Part shown: one piece after another, positions 8,031 to 16,646 of the stretch
Layout of the letters: each line of letters starts with the position of its first letter
Position numbering within the stretch: the stretch's first letter is position 1
Assembly (NCBI RefSeq): GCF_040546685.1
Contig: NZ_JBEPOH010000001.1
Location: forward strand, 2,542,001-2,606,000
Reading direction: 5' to 3'
DNA from: Variovorax sp. OAS795
Lineage (GTDB): Bacteria; Pseudomonadota; Gammaproteobacteria; Burkholderiales; Burkholderiaceae_C
DNA length: 64,000 nucleotides
The notes under the pieces: generated by a model
Seen by the model: the letters and a program-made list of their open reading frames with translations, nothing else
Told to the model about the DNA's origin: nothing
Databases searched by the model: none
Program-made: the position numbers and the translations under genes

Positions 8031-8990
8031 CTACTTCAGCTGCGTGAGCCAGGCGGCGATCGATTGAAGGTCTGCCTCGGCGATGCGCGCGCCCGACGAG
8101 GGCATGCGCGCGCCGGGTTTGAGCTGCTGCGTATGGGCCACCCACGCCGCGAGCTGCCCGGGATCGTTGGGCACTGTGCCGGCGCCCAGGTGCAGCCGGC
8201 TCCCGACATGGGTGAGGTCGGGCCCGAGGCGGCTTTCCTCGCTCACGCCGCGCACCGTGTGGCAGGCGTTGCAGCGGTGCGCGAGGAAAGCCTCCCGGCC
8301 GCGCGCCACCTCGCTCGATGCCGACGATGTTGCGGATGCATTCGCGGGCCTGGCCTGCGCCGCCAACCATGCATCGAAGGCCGCGGGCTCTTCCGCGACC
8401 ACGTGCAGCGCCATGCGCGCATGCTGTTCGCCGCAGTATTCGGCGCACTGGCCGCGCCAGGTGCCGGGCCGGCCGGCCTGCAGCAGCAGGTGCTGCACGC
8501 GGCCGGGCAGCATGTCCATCTTGCCGCCGAGCGATGGCACCCAGAAGCTGTGGATCACGTCCGCGCTGCCGAGGCCGAAGTACACCGGCCGGCCGACCGG
8601 GATGCGGATCTCGTTGGCCGTGACCACCTCGGCCCCGGTGGCGGGGTCGCGATAGCGCACCTCCCACCACCACATGTGGCCGGTGACGCCGACGATCAGC
8701 GCGTCCGCCGGCGGAATGGGGCGCCATGGCGGCCGGTGCCATTCGCTGTAGACGAAGAGCGCCAACAGCACCACGGCCGGAAACACCAGGCCGCCGCCGA
8801 CGATCCACCAGCGCGTGCCGATGGCGCCGCGCTTGCGGCGCCCCACGGCAAGGGCGAGCAGCAGCATCACGCCGGCGAAGATCAGCGTGGCGCCCACCGT
8901 CAACACCACGCTCACGTCGAGCAGCGTGTCCGCCACGGGCCCCGCGGCGCGCAGGGCGGATTGGGGCTGCGCCTGGCTCGTTGCGGTCAT
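8031..8990 (-). CDS. ctaC: Cytochrome c oxidase subunit II with cytochrome c domain
   Basis: A 319-residue protein with two N-terminal membrane helices (about 25-50 and 61-82) and a periplasmic CuA domain. The CuA ligands are H147, C182, E184, C186, H190 and M193 (CAEYCGEQHARM). A C-terminal cytochrome c domain carries CNACH (240-244) and a likely axial Met near 296, the caa3-type arrangement: electrons pass heme c, then CuA, then subunit I. The start at 8990 overlaps the stop of the upstream lipoprotein gene (ATGA), and the next gene follows at once, so the three are translationally coupled. The reading frame open to 9422 is not coding upstream of this ATG. Confidence 0.9.
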   Translation of the reverse strand: MTATSQAQPQSALRAAGPVADTLLDVSVVLTVGATLIFAGVMLLLALAVGRRKRGAIGTRWWIVGGGLVFPAVVLLALFVYSEWHRPPWRPIPPADALIVGVTGHMWWWEVRYRDPATGAEVVTANEIRIPVGRPVYFGLGSADVIHSFWVPSLGGKMDMLPGRVQHLLLQAGRPGTWRGQCAEYCGEQHARMALHVVAEEPAAFDAWLAAQARPANASATSSASSEVARGREAFLAHRCNACHTVRGVSEESRLGPDLTHVGSRLHLGAGTVPNDPGQLAAWVAHTQQLKPGARMPSSGARIAEADLQSIAAWLTQLK

Positions 8991-9382
8991 TCGAGCGCAA
9001 GCAGGTAGGCCGCCATGTCGCGCGCATCGTCGGGCGAGACTCCCATTGCAGGCATCGTGGTGCCGGGCACGAGTGCGGCGGGCGCCACGATCCAGCGCAC
9101 CAAATGCTCGGCGCCGTTGGGCACCTCTCCGGCGATGTAGCTGCGGCGGCCGAAAGCCATGAGCGTGGGCCCCGTGCGTCCGCGCGCGGCCTGCACGTCG
9201 GGAATGGCGTGGCAGCTTCCGCACTGGTACTGGGCCAGCAGCAGGCGTCCGCGCTCGCGCTGCGCGGCGGGCGCGCGATCGGGTCGTTCTTCTGCCGTGC
9301 ACCCGCCCGCGAGCGCCGCCAGCGCCAGCAGGGCGAGCGGGAGCGCGCGGTACGGAGCGCGGTACGACGGTGCGGCCACCAT
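8987..9382 (-). CDS. Cytochrome c lipoprotein of the oxidase operon
   Basis: A 131-residue protein with a signal sequence ending in a lipobox-like 'LAALAGGC', so it is probably membrane-anchored. One heme c site is present (CGSCH), with a likely distal Met in 'TTMPAMGVSPDDARDM'. The C-terminal helix 'DMAAYLLALE' is typical of class I cytochromes c. It shares the ATGA overlap with subunit II, so it probably donates electrons to, or is a subunit of, this oxidase. ATG 9382 is the first Met that gives a proper signal peptide. Confidence 0.8.
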   Translation of the reverse strand: MVAAPSYRAPYRALPLALLALAALAGGCTAEERPDRAPAAQRERGRLLLAQYQCGSCHAIPDVQAARGRTGPTLMAFGRRSYIAGEVPNGAEHLVRWIVAPAALVPGTTMPAMGVSPDDARDMAAYLLALE

Positions 9383-9460
9383 GCCACCATTCTGCGGATT
9401 CGAACGCGGCCTGCGCCGACACGGCGGCGCTGGTGCGCGTCGGACAATGCCGCCAATCGA

Positions 9461-10333
9461 ATGCTGCCGATGGGTGCGCCGAAGACCATTCTTCTCACTG
9501 TTGCCGCGCTGGGCCTTGCAGGCGCGGCGGTGGGCGCGCTGGTGGTGTACGGCGGGCTCTACAACGTTGCGGCCACGGTGCAGCACACACAGCCGGTCCA
9601 TTCGCTGCTCGAAACCGCCATGCACCGGTCGGTGAAACTCCGGGCCCGCAGCATCGAGACTCCGCGGCTCGACGACGAGGCGATGGTGCTGCGCGGCGCC
9701 GCGTGCTTTCGGGACAAGTGCGTGCAGTGCCACGGCGCGCCGGGCGTCGCGCAGGGCGACATCGGCAAGAGCATGCAGCCGCTGCCCGGCCCCTTGGTCG
9801 ACGCGCGCCACCACTGGGCGCCGCGGGAGCTCTACTGGATCACCCGGCACGGCATCAAGATGAGCGGCATGCCGGCGTGGGAGTACAGGCTGTCCGACGA
9901 CGAGCTGTGGGCGGTGGTGGCCTTCCTCGCGCGCCTGCCCGATCTCAGCCCCAGGCAGTACGAGGAGGCGACGCGTGTCGGGCCGGCAGCCGTGCAGGGC
10001 GCCCCAGGCACGGCGGCCTGCGGCGCGGTGGCCAATGCATCGGCAGCCGTTGCGGGCGACGTCGCACGAGGCGCGCGCGCGCTCCACCAGTACGCCTGCA
10101 ATGCCTGCCACACCATTCCGGGTGTCACGAGTTCGTTCCCGAACGTGGGGCCGCCGCTCGTCGGCATCGGCGCCCGTACGCTGATTGCAGGCAAGCTGGC
10201 CAACACGCCGGACAACATGGTGCGCTGGTTGCGCCACACGCACGAGGTCGATCGCCGCACGGCCATGCCGGAGATGGGGGTGGCGGAGCAGGACGCACGC
10301 GACATCGCCGCGTACCTTGCGACACTGCGCTGA
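9461..10333 (+). CDS. Diheme cytochrome c
   Basis: About 290 residues with an N-terminal membrane anchor (about 8-30) and two cytochrome c domains. The heme sites are CVQCH (87-91) and CNACH (213-217); Met candidates are in KMSGMPAW (about 133-140) and MPEMG (about 275). It is divergent from the oxidase operon with 78 bases between start codons. It probably passes electrons from a dehydrogenase or quinol to the oxidase; its partner is not in the window. ATG 9461 and ATG 9470 are both possible starts. Confidence 0.8.
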   Translation: MLPMGAPKTILLTVAALGLAGAAVGALVVYGGLYNVAATVQHTQPVHSLLETAMHRSVKLRARSIETPRLDDEAMVLRGAACFRDKCVQCHGAPGVAQGDIGKSMQPLPGPLVDARHHWAPRELYWITRHGIKMSGMPAWEYRLSDDELWAVVAFLARLPDLSPRQYEEATRVGPAAVQGAPGTAACGAVANASAAVAGDVARGARALHQYACNACHTIPGVTSSFPNVGPPLVGIGARTLIAGKLANTPDNMVRWLRHTHEVDRRTAMPEMGVAEQDARDIAAYLATLR

Positions 10334-10345
10334 GGCGCATCCGCG

Positions 10346-10606
10346 TCAGTATTTGCCCGCTGTGCGCTCGTCGTCGACGGTTGCGATCCGCAGGCGCGCC
10401 CGCTCGTGCTTGATGACGAGTTCGGCGCATCGCTGCTGCGTGGAGGGGTCTGCGGGGCGTTCGCCGCAGTCGACGAAAAGCTGCGATTCGTCGAAGTCCA
10501 GGCCGTGGAGAATCTCCTGGCCGTGCGAATTGATGGCCAGCAGATTCTCGGCAGACAACTGGGCGCGCAGCGCGTCCGACATGGCGAGCGTCTGCAACGG
10601 CTTCAC
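10346..10606 (-). CDS. Small conserved-looking protein, unknown function
   Basis: An 86-residue soluble protein from GTG 10606, or 78 residues from ATG 10582. It is acidic, with SAENLLAINSHGQEILHG in the N-terminal half and a charged C-terminus. No family is recognised. It converges with the diheme cytochrome gene 13 bases away and lies 39 bases downstream of the Lys-rich secreted protein on the same strand, so the two may be co-transcribed. The frame is open further upstream only as a shadow of that gene. Confidence 0.45.
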   Translation of the reverse strand: MKPLQTLAMSDALRAQLSAENLLAINSHGQEILHGLDFDESQLFVDCGERPADPSTQQRCAELVIKHERARLRIATVDDERTAGKY

Positions 10607-10644
10607 CCGTTCGTCTTTGCCATGCCGGGGTCGCGCGCCATTCG

Positions 10645-11076
10645 TCACTTCTTCATTGCCTTGATGTCGGCCTTGCCCTTGGCTTCCTCGGCCTTGGCCT
10701 GCTTCACGCACGCATCCTTGGCGTCGCCCTTCTGGTCGTCGCACTTTTCCTTGGCGACCTCGTAGCGTGCTTCCACCTTGGCTTCGGCGACCTTGCGGGC
10801 GTTGCTGTCGCTGGGCTTCTGCTTCTGGTCGAGTTCGGCCTTGGCAATCTTTTCCTTGCCCTTGGCTTCTTCCATGCAGACGTCCTTGGCGTTGTCCTTC
10901 ATGGCGTCGCAGGCCGCCTTGGCCGACTTGTAGTCGGCCGCGATCTTGTCGCGCGCAGCCTTGAATTCGGCCATGGCCGGATCCGTCGCGGCGGAGGGTG
11001 TGGTGGTCACTTGCGCATGCACCTGGAAGGCGGTCAGGCAGGATGCTGCGGCACACATCAATAGCAGTTTCTTCAT
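10645..11076 (-). CDS. Secreted Lys/Ala-rich repeat protein
   Basis: A 143-residue protein with a clear signal peptide cleaved after VHA (about residue 22). The mature part is very rich in Lys, Ala, Glu and Asp, predicted as long helices, with four spaced cysteines (ACDAM, DVCME, EKCDD, DACVK) that could form disulfides in the periplasm. It is paralogous to the divergent gene at 11330-11764: both share PS-DxNARK/R and a similar cysteine spacing. Function unknown; such proteins appear in betaproteobacterial genomes without assigned role. Confidence 0.75.
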   Translation of the reverse strand: MKKLLLMCAAASCLTAFQVHAQVTTTPSAATDPAMAEFKAARDKIAADYKSAKAACDAMKDNAKDVCMEEAKGKEKIAKAELDQKQKPSDSNARKVAEAKVEARYEVAKEKCDDQKGDAKDACVKQAKAEEAKGKADIKAMKK

Positions 11077-11329
11077 GGTGTGATCTCCTGGACGCACGGT
11101 GGTTTTTCTTGCAACGGAAATGCCGGCGTCGAAATCAATATAGGAGCCGGCGGCGAACGACTGGTAGGACGCCTTGCGAAGCGTCCGTAAGCACGCGCCG
11201 ACGCTTGGGCCGCTGGATGCTTCCCGCATTCAGCGCCACCGCCGCCCGAAGTGCTCGGCCACGTCCTACCGGGCGAGCCCGCGCGGCGCGCACACTGCCC
11301 GGACGCGGATCCAGACAAAGGAGATCGCC

Positions 11330-11764
11330 ATGCAAAGACTTCACGCGTTGTTCGCCGCCGCCTGGATACTGGGCGCGGCAGTGCTGCCGGCGGGGGCGCA
11401 GGTCCAGCCGCCGCACCCGGCCGAGATCGATCCCAGTACCGTCGAATACGGCGCTGCCCGCAACCGGATCGGCGCCACGTCCAAGGCGGCCCTGGGGCAG
11501 TGCGAATTCCTGGCTGCGCCCGCAAAGACCGTCTGCGTCAAGGAGGCCCAGGGTCGCGAGAGGATCGCGCTGGCTGAACTCGACCAGCAGCGCAACCCCA
11601 GCGACGCCAACGCCCGCCGGCTCGCGGAAACGCGGGTCGCGGTGCACTACGAGATTGCTGTCGAAAAATGCAGGGACCTGCAGGAGGTCGACAGGGCTGC
11701 ATGCCTTTCGCGCGCCAGCGCCGAGGAAGCGAAGGCGCGCGCCGGCGTCAAGACCGGCCAGTGA
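11330..11764 (+). CDS. Secreted protein, paralogue of its divergent neighbour
   Basis: A 144-residue protein with a signal peptide (about 1-23, cleaved after GAQ or nearby). AAGGAG at 11318-11323 fixes the start. The mature part matches the 10645-11076 protein in order: AARNRI, CEF...VCVKEA, RIALAELDQQRNPSDANAR, EKCRDL, AACLSRA. It is more Arg-rich than the Lys-rich sister, and the four cysteines are kept. The two genes are divergent with about 250 bases between them and probably arose by inverted duplication. Function unknown. Confidence 0.75.
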   Translation: MQRLHALFAAAWILGAAVLPAGAQVQPPHPAEIDPSTVEYGAARNRIGATSKAALGQCEFLAAPAKTVCVKEAQGRERIALAELDQQRNPSDANARRLAETRVAVHYEIAVEKCRDLQEVDRAACLSRASAEEAKARAGVKTGQ

Positions 11765-11789
11765 ATGGGTACCCGAACCGCGCGGCCGT

Positions 11790-13571
11790 TCACGCGGTGG
11801 CGCTGGCCCAGTACTCGCGCGCAACGGCCTTGATGGTGCGCATCGCCTCCGGGTCGCCGTGCCACAGGGCCGAGAGATAGGCCTTGGCCTGTGCCATCGA
11901 GACATCGGGCGGGAGCGGCGGCACGGCGGCGTCGGTCACCATCTCGAGCAGCATCGGCCGGTCGGACGCAAAGGCGGCGTCCCAGGCCGGCCCGATGGCC
12001 TCGGGCGTGTCCACGCGCAGCGCCGCAAGGCCCAGCATCTCCGCGAAACGCGCATAGGGAAAGTCGGGCAGGTCCTGCGAGGCGTCGAATTTCGGATCGC
12101 CGCCGAGCACGCGCTGCTCCCAGCTCACGAGGTTGAGATCGCGGTTGTTGAGCACCAGCACCACCAGCCGCGGATCGGCCCAGTCGCGCCACATGCGGGC
12201 AAGGGTGATGAGTGCGTTCAGCCCGTTCATCTGCATGGCGCCGTCGCCGAGCATCGCGACAACGGGCCGGTCGGGGTGGACCAGCTTGGCGGCAATCGCA
12301 TAGGGAAGCGCGGGCCCCATGGTCGCGAGGCCGCCCGAAAGGCTGGCCTTCATGCCGCGGCGCAGCTTGACGTCGCGTGCGAACCAGTTGGCGGCCGTGC
12401 CGCTGTCGCAGGTCAGCACACTCTTATCGGGCAGGCGCGAGGACAGTTCCCAGAAGACGCGCTGCGGGTTCAGCGGCGAGGCCTCGACATGGGCGCGCGC
12501 CTCGAGCACGCGCCACCATTGCGCCACATCGGCCTCGATGCCCTGGCGCCACTCGCCATGCGCCTTGGGCTCCAGCAGCGGCAGCAGCGCGGCAAGCGTG
12601 GCGCGGCTGTCGCCGACCAGGCCCAGTTCGGCCGGGTAGCGCAGGCCCAGCGCGCGAGGGTCGGTGTCGATCTGCACGCAGCGCGCCTGTCCTTCGGGCG
12701 GCAGGAACTCGGCATAGGGGAACGAGGAGCCCACCATCAGCAGGGTGTCGCACTCTTCCATCATGCGCGAGCTGGGCCGGGTGCCGAGCACGCCGATGGC
12801 GCCGGTCACGAAGGGCAGGTCGTCGGGCACCGCGGCCTTCCCCAGCAAGGCCTTGGCGACGCCGGCACCGAGCCGATCGGCCCCCTCGATCAACGCGTCT
12901 GTCGCATGCAGGGCGCCCGCGCCCGCGAGGATGGCGACCTTGCGGCCTGCGTTGACGATGTCCGCCGCACGCTGCAGCGCCACCCCGTCCGGTACCGTCG
13001 CGCGGGCCGTGGCGCCGATGCCGCTGTGCACCGTGCCGTGTTCGCGCGGCGGCACGGGGACGGCGGGCAGCTCCTGCACGTCGTTGGGAAAGATCACGCA
13101 GGTCACGGCCTTGCGGTCGCGCGCGATGCGCATCGCGCGGTCGACCAGGTGGCGCACCTGTTCCGCGCTGGTGGCCATCTGCACGAACTCGTGCGCCACG
13201 TCCTTGAACAGGGAGACGAGGTCCACCTCCTGCTGGTAGTCGCCGCCGAGTGCGCTGCGCTTCTGCTGGCCCACGATGGCGACCACCGGCTGGTGGTCGA
13301 GCTTCGCGTCGTACAGGCCGTTCAGCAGGTGGATGGCGCCCGGACCCGAGGTGGCCAGGCACACGCCCACCTCGCCGGAAAACTTGGCATGCGCGCAGGC
13401 CATGAAGGCGGCGAGCTCCTCGTGCCGGCTCTGCACGAACTGGATCGCGCCGCCGGCCCTGTCGAGCGCGCCCATGAGGCCGTTGATGCCGTCGCCGGGG
13501 TAGCCGTAGACGCGACGCACGCCCCAGTCCTGCAGGCGCTGCACCACGAAGTCACTGACCGTTTGCTTCAT
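11790..13571 (-). CDS. PoxB-like thiamine pyrophosphate enzyme
   Basis: A 593-residue soluble enzyme with the three domains of TPP-dependent decarboxylases and oxidases: N-terminal PYR domain with the activating Glu (QSRHEE, E51), central domain, and C-terminal PP domain with the GDG...NN cofactor site (MLGDGAMQMN, then LVLNNRDLNLV). It resembles pyruvate oxidase/pyruvate dehydrogenase (quinone) relatives rather than catabolic acetolactate synthase. The likely reaction is pyruvate to acetate and CO2, but the substrate is not certain. ATG 13571 begins 'MKQTVSDFVVQRLQDWGV', the normal N-terminus. It is a single gene. Confidence 0.75.
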   Translation of the reverse strand: MKQTVSDFVVQRLQDWGVRRVYGYPGDGINGLMGALDRAGGAIQFVQSRHEELAAFMACAHAKFSGEVGVCLATSGPGAIHLLNGLYDAKLDHQPVVAIVGQQKRSALGGDYQQEVDLVSLFKDVAHEFVQMATSAEQVRHLVDRAMRIARDRKAVTCVIFPNDVQELPAVPVPPREHGTVHSGIGATARATVPDGVALQRAADIVNAGRKVAILAGAGALHATDALIEGADRLGAGVAKALLGKAAVPDDLPFVTGAIGVLGTRPSSRMMEECDTLLMVGSSFPYAEFLPPEGQARCVQIDTDPRALGLRYPAELGLVGDSRATLAALLPLLEPKAHGEWRQGIEADVAQWWRVLEARAHVEASPLNPQRVFWELSSRLPDKSVLTCDSGTAANWFARDVKLRRGMKASLSGGLATMGPALPYAIAAKLVHPDRPVVAMLGDGAMQMNGLNALITLARMWRDWADPRLVVLVLNNRDLNLVSWEQRVLGGDPKFDASQDLPDFPYARFAEMLGLAALRVDTPEAIGPAWDAAFASDRPMLLEMVTDAAVPPLPPDVSMAQAKAYLSALWHGDPEAMRTIKAVAREYWASATA

Positions 13572-13775
13572 CGGGACTCCATTTCGTTTCGTTCGCAGCG
13601 ATGTTCCGTGCGGGCCGGGAGCCGCAATGTCGTGCAATGCGCGTCACGGCCCGTCGGCGCAATCCCACAGCGGGCCCCCGCCAGACTGCTCCGACGCGCA
13701 AGCCCTGTGTCTTCCGACCCCAGCGGCGGATGAGCGGCGCACGATTCGTTTTCCTTCACCCACCAGGAGAGCAAC

Positions 13776-14090
13776 ATGCCAAGAGGTGACAAGTCGTCCT
13801 ATACGGACAAGCAGAAACGCCAGGCCGAGCACATCGAGAAGGGCTACGAGCATCGCGGCGTGGCCAAGCAGGAAGCCGAGAAGCGCGCGTGGGCCACCGT
13901 CAATGCCGAGACCGGCGGCGGCAAGAAGAGCGGCAGCGGGCGCGGCAAGGCCGAGGACCATGCACCTTCGCGCAAGGGCGGCCACAAGGGTGGTGCGGCT
14001 GCGGCCTCGCGCACGGCGGCCGAACGTTCCGCCTCCGCCAAGAAGGCGGCCGCCACCCGCAAGCGCAACGCCGAGAACCGCAGCCGCTGA
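13776..14090 (+). CDS. Small basic protein, 'plasmid stabilization' type
   Basis: A 104-residue, highly basic, Ala/Lys/Arg-rich protein. The N-terminus (SYTDKQKRQAEHIEKGYE) and the low-complexity C-terminus rich in KKAAATRKR resemble proteins often annotated as plasmid stabilization protein, although no plasmid role is known for most. A DNA- or RNA-binding role is plausible from charge only. AGGAGA precedes the ATG. It sits 20 bases before the CBS-domain gene, probably in one transcript. Confidence 0.6.
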   Translation: MPRGDKSSYTDKQKRQAEHIEKGYEHRGVAKQEAEKRAWATVNAETGGGKKSGSGRGKAEDHAPSRKGGHKGGAAAASRTAAERSASAKKAAATRKRNAENRSR

Positions 14091-14110
14091 ACCAACGCGA
14101 AGGAAACCCG

Positions 14111-14584
14111 ATGACCCGTGTATCCGAATTGATGACCCGCGGCGTGCGGACGCTCGCGCCCTCCGACTCCGTGGCCCTGGCCGCGCAGGCCATGGACGAG
14201 CTGGACATCGGCGCCGTTCCCGTCTGTGACGGCCAGCGCCTGATGGGCATGGTGACCGACCGCGACATCGTGCTTCGCGTGGTGGCGCAGAAAAGATCGC
14301 CGGACACCGCGCTGTCCGAGGTGATGTCCAAGGATGTCCAGTGGTGCACCGACACGGACGACGTCCAGGCGGTGATGGACCAGATGGCGAGCCGACAGGT
14401 TCGCCGCATGCCTGTCGTGGACCGCGACAAGCGGCTGGTGGGCATCCTCTCGCTCGGCGACGCCGCCGTGAAGGGCGACGCCCGCAAGGCCGGCCAGACG
14501 CTGGACACCATCTCGCAGCCGGCCGTGCCGGACCGCTCGAACCAGTCGGCGGCCAGCGGCCCCGCGGGCGGCGGCGCGTCCTGA
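14111..14584 (+). CDS. Twin CBS-domain protein
   Basis: A 157-residue cytosolic protein made of two CBS motifs. The first (about 1-60) contains VSELMTRGV and GMVTDRDIV; the second (about 65-125) contains VSEVM-like LSEVMSKDV and VDRDKRLVGILSLGD. Such pairs bind adenosine nucleotides and act as energy or stress sensors. The tail is disordered and Gly/Ser-rich. It follows the small basic protein by 20 bases with AAGGAA upstream of the ATG. No enzyme domain is attached, so its partner is unknown. Confidence 0.85.
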   Translation: MTRVSELMTRGVRTLAPSDSVALAAQAMDELDIGAVPVCDGQRLMGMVTDRDIVLRVVAQKRSPDTALSEVMSKDVQWCTDTDDVQAVMDQMASRQVRRMPVVDRDKRLVGILSLGDAAVKGDARKAGQTLDTISQPAVPDRSNQSAASGPAGGGAS

Positions 14585-14611
14585 ACCGGGCCTGGGTGCG
14601 CGGCGCGCGCC

Positions 14612-15010
14612 TCAGGAACCCGGGGTGTGCACGAAGCACAGCTTGTGGTTCTCGGGGTCCAGGCAGTAGGCCGCGTAGAAGTCCGGGGCATACCGGGGCC
14701 TGAGGCCCGGCGCGCCCGCGTCGACGGCCCCATGTGCCAGGGCGCTCTTCCACGCGGCATCGACGGCCTCGCGCGATGCGGCCAGGAAGCTCACCTGGGA
14801 TCCGTTGGCCGCGCCGGACGGTTCGCCATTGAACGGTCGGTCGATCACGAACTGCGGCCAGCGCGTGCCCGGATGGCGCCACAGCACACCGGCCGGTCCC
14901 ACGCGCGCAAGGTCGGTGAAGCGCACCATGCCGAAGTGGCGCAGCACCTCGTCGTAGAAGGCGGTCATTCGCCGCAGGTCCTGCACGCCGAGCTGGATGT
15001 GCGCATACAT
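14612..15010 (-). CDS. VOC (glyoxalase/dioxygenase-fold) protein
   Basis: A 132-residue single-domain protein. It begins MYAHIQLGVQDL with the first metal-ligand His of the vicinal-oxygen-chelate fold at residue 4, and ends with 'CLDPENHKLCFVH', where Glu in 'DPENHK' is the usual last ligand. These proteins are often annotated as glyoxalase or bleomycin-resistance relatives; the reaction cannot be told. It lies 16 bases after the isochorismatase-like gene on the same strand, so they are likely co-transcribed. Confidence 0.8.
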   Translation of the reverse strand: MYAHIQLGVQDLRRMTAFYDEVLRHFGMVRFTDLARVGPAGVLWRHPGTRWPQFVIDRPFNGEPSGAANGSQVSFLAASREAVDAAWKSALAHGAVDAGAPGLRPRYAPDFYAAYCLDPENHKLCFVHTPGS

Positions 15011-15026
15011 GGCCTTGCTCCTTTCT

Positions 15027-15623
15027 TCAGCGCCGCGCCGGCAGGCGGATGCGCGGTCCGGGCGTGGTGGAGACGCGCAGCGCCTCCTCCGCCTGGCGCA
15101 GGAAGCGCTCGTTGCGGGCCCGGCTCTGCGAGGCGACGCAGTCGCGCGGGACCACGGCTTCCAGGTCGCGCATGCCCGCATCGGCCACGGTGGCGACGAT
15201 GCACTGGTCGCTCGCCACGCCGGTCACGATGAGCCGGCTGGCTTTCAGGTAGGCGAGCAGCAGTTCGAGCGGCGTGGCGAAGAAGGCCGATTGCTTGGGC
15301 TTGAGAACGAAATAATCGTCTTCCTCGGGCAGCAGCGCCGAAGTGATCTCCGCGCCCGCGCCTCCCGCGGCGAGCGACATTTCCACCAGCTTCGGAAAGT
15401 CCGAGCGCCAGCGCCCCCGGTTGTCGTTGACATAGATGGTGGGCACGCCGGCGCGCGTGCAGCGCGCCTTCAGCGCCTTGATCCGGCCGGCAATGGCGTG
15501 CGCACCCGGCAGCAGCTTTTCGGCATCCGGAAAATCCCAGCAGCTGATCATGTCGATGATCAGCAGGGCCGTGCGGCCCGCGGCGGGCACGGGTGCAAGA
15601 ACGGGAGGCTGGGAGGGCGCCAT
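15027..15623 (-). CDS. Isochorismatase-family cysteine hydrolase
   Basis: A 198-residue cytosolic enzyme. The family triad is visible: Asp in ALLIIDMISCWDF (about 24), Lys in VLKPKQSAF (about 107) and Cys in GVASDQCIVATVADAG (about 142). This family hydrolyses amides such as nicotinamide or carbamoyl compounds, or isochorismate; the substrate is unknown. ATG 15623 gives a sensible N-terminus; the upstream open frame (to 15815) is not needed. It probably forms an operon with the VOC gene. Confidence 0.8.
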   Translation of the reverse strand: MAPSQPPVLAPVPAAGRTALLIIDMISCWDFPDAEKLLPGAHAIAGRIKALKARCTRAGVPTIYVNDNRGRWRSDFPKLVEMSLAAGGAGAEITSALLPEEDDYFVLKPKQSAFFATPLELLLAYLKASRLIVTGVASDQCIVATVADAGMRDLEAVVPRDCVASQSRARNERFLRQAEEALRVSTTPGPRIRLPARR

Positions 15624-15829
15624 GGGCCGAGGGTGAGGTGGGCGAAGCCCCCACGATTGCCAAAGCCGGCTGCGTGCGCCGTAGGAAAGCCGCGCGATGC
15701 GGCGAAAGTGGCCGCCAATGCCGGGGGTCGGGGCGAGACGTAGGAGGCCGCTTTCACCACGACGCGCGTTATCCCGCGCCGCCGAAGCCCAAGCTGTTCG
15801 ACCATGCGCGGTCACAAGGAGCTGTCCCG

Positions 15830-16630
15830 ATGAACACCACCGCTTCCAACCGGCCCTTTGCCATCGTCACCGGCGCGTCCTCCGGCATCGGCCTGGAACT
15901 GGCGCGTTGCTGCGCCACCGAGGGCTTCGACCTGCTGATCGCCGCCGATGAACCCGAGATCGAAGGCGCTGCCGTCCAGTTGCGCGCGCTCGGCGCCGAG
16001 GTCTTGCCGGTGCAGGCCGATCTTTCCACCACCGAGGGCGTCGACCGGCTGCTGGCCGCGGCGGGCCAGCGCCCGGTCTACGCGCTGCTGGCCAATGCGG
16101 GCCGCGGCCTCGGCCATGCGTTTCTCGACCAGAACTTTGCCGACGCGCGGCATGTGATCGACACCAACATCACGGGCACGGTGTACCTGATCCATGCGGT
16201 GGGCGGCGGCATGCGCGCGCGCGGCCTGGGACGCATCCTCATCACCGGCTCCATTGCGGGCTTCATGCCGGGCAGCTTCCAGGCGGTCTACAACGGCACC
16301 AAGGCCTTTCTCGATTCGTTCTCGTTCGCGCTGCGCGAAGAGCTGAAGGGCAGCGGCGTGACGGTGAGCTGCCTGATGCCCGGGCCGACCGACACGGAGT
16401 TTTTCGATCGCGCCGACATGCTCGACACCAAGGTCGGCCAGGACGACAAGAAGGCCGACCCGGCACAGGTGGCCCGGATCGGCTTCCAGGCGATGATGAA
16501 AGGCGAGGGCGACGTGGTCGCGGGCTGGAAGAACAAGCTCCAGGCCGCGATGGCCAACGTCACCCCGTCGGCGCTGCTCGCCAAACAGCACCGCAGGATG
16601 GCAGAGCCCGGAACGGCGGAACAGCGCTGA
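15830..16630 (+). CDS. Short-chain dehydrogenase/reductase
   Basis: A 266-residue classical SDR. It has the cofactor loop TGASSGIG (about 14-21), NAG in LLANAGRG, and the catalytic Ser/Tyr/Lys (ITGSIAG, then VYNGTKAF). A DE-like residue after strand 2 (AADEPE) suggests NAD rather than NADP, but this is weak. The C-terminus includes an unusual basic stretch (AGWKNKLQAAMANV). It is followed 16 bases later by the DUF3182 gene. Substrate unknown. Confidence 0.85.
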   Translation: MNTTASNRPFAIVTGASSGIGLELARCCATEGFDLLIAADEPEIEGAAVQLRALGAEVLPVQADLSTTEGVDRLLAAAGQRPVYALLANAGRGLGHAFLDQNFADARHVIDTNITGTVYLIHAVGGGMRARGLGRILITGSIAGFMPGSFQAVYNGTKAFLDSFSFALREELKGSGVTVSCLMPGPTDTEFFDRADMLDTKVGQDDKKADPAQVARIGFQAMMKGEGDVVAGWKNKLQAAMANVTPSALLAKQHRRMAEPGTAEQR

Positions 16631-16646
16631 CGCCGGGGCCATCGCC

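Noticed and set aside
5526..9008. A 1160-codon open frame on the plus strand
   Set aside because: It is fully antisense to the oxidase operon and reads as His/Arg/Gln-rich text, the usual shadow of high-GC coding DNA.
13776..14090. Evidence of a plasmid from a 'plasmid stabilization' protein
   Set aside because: The name is a common automatic label; no replication or partition genes are nearby.
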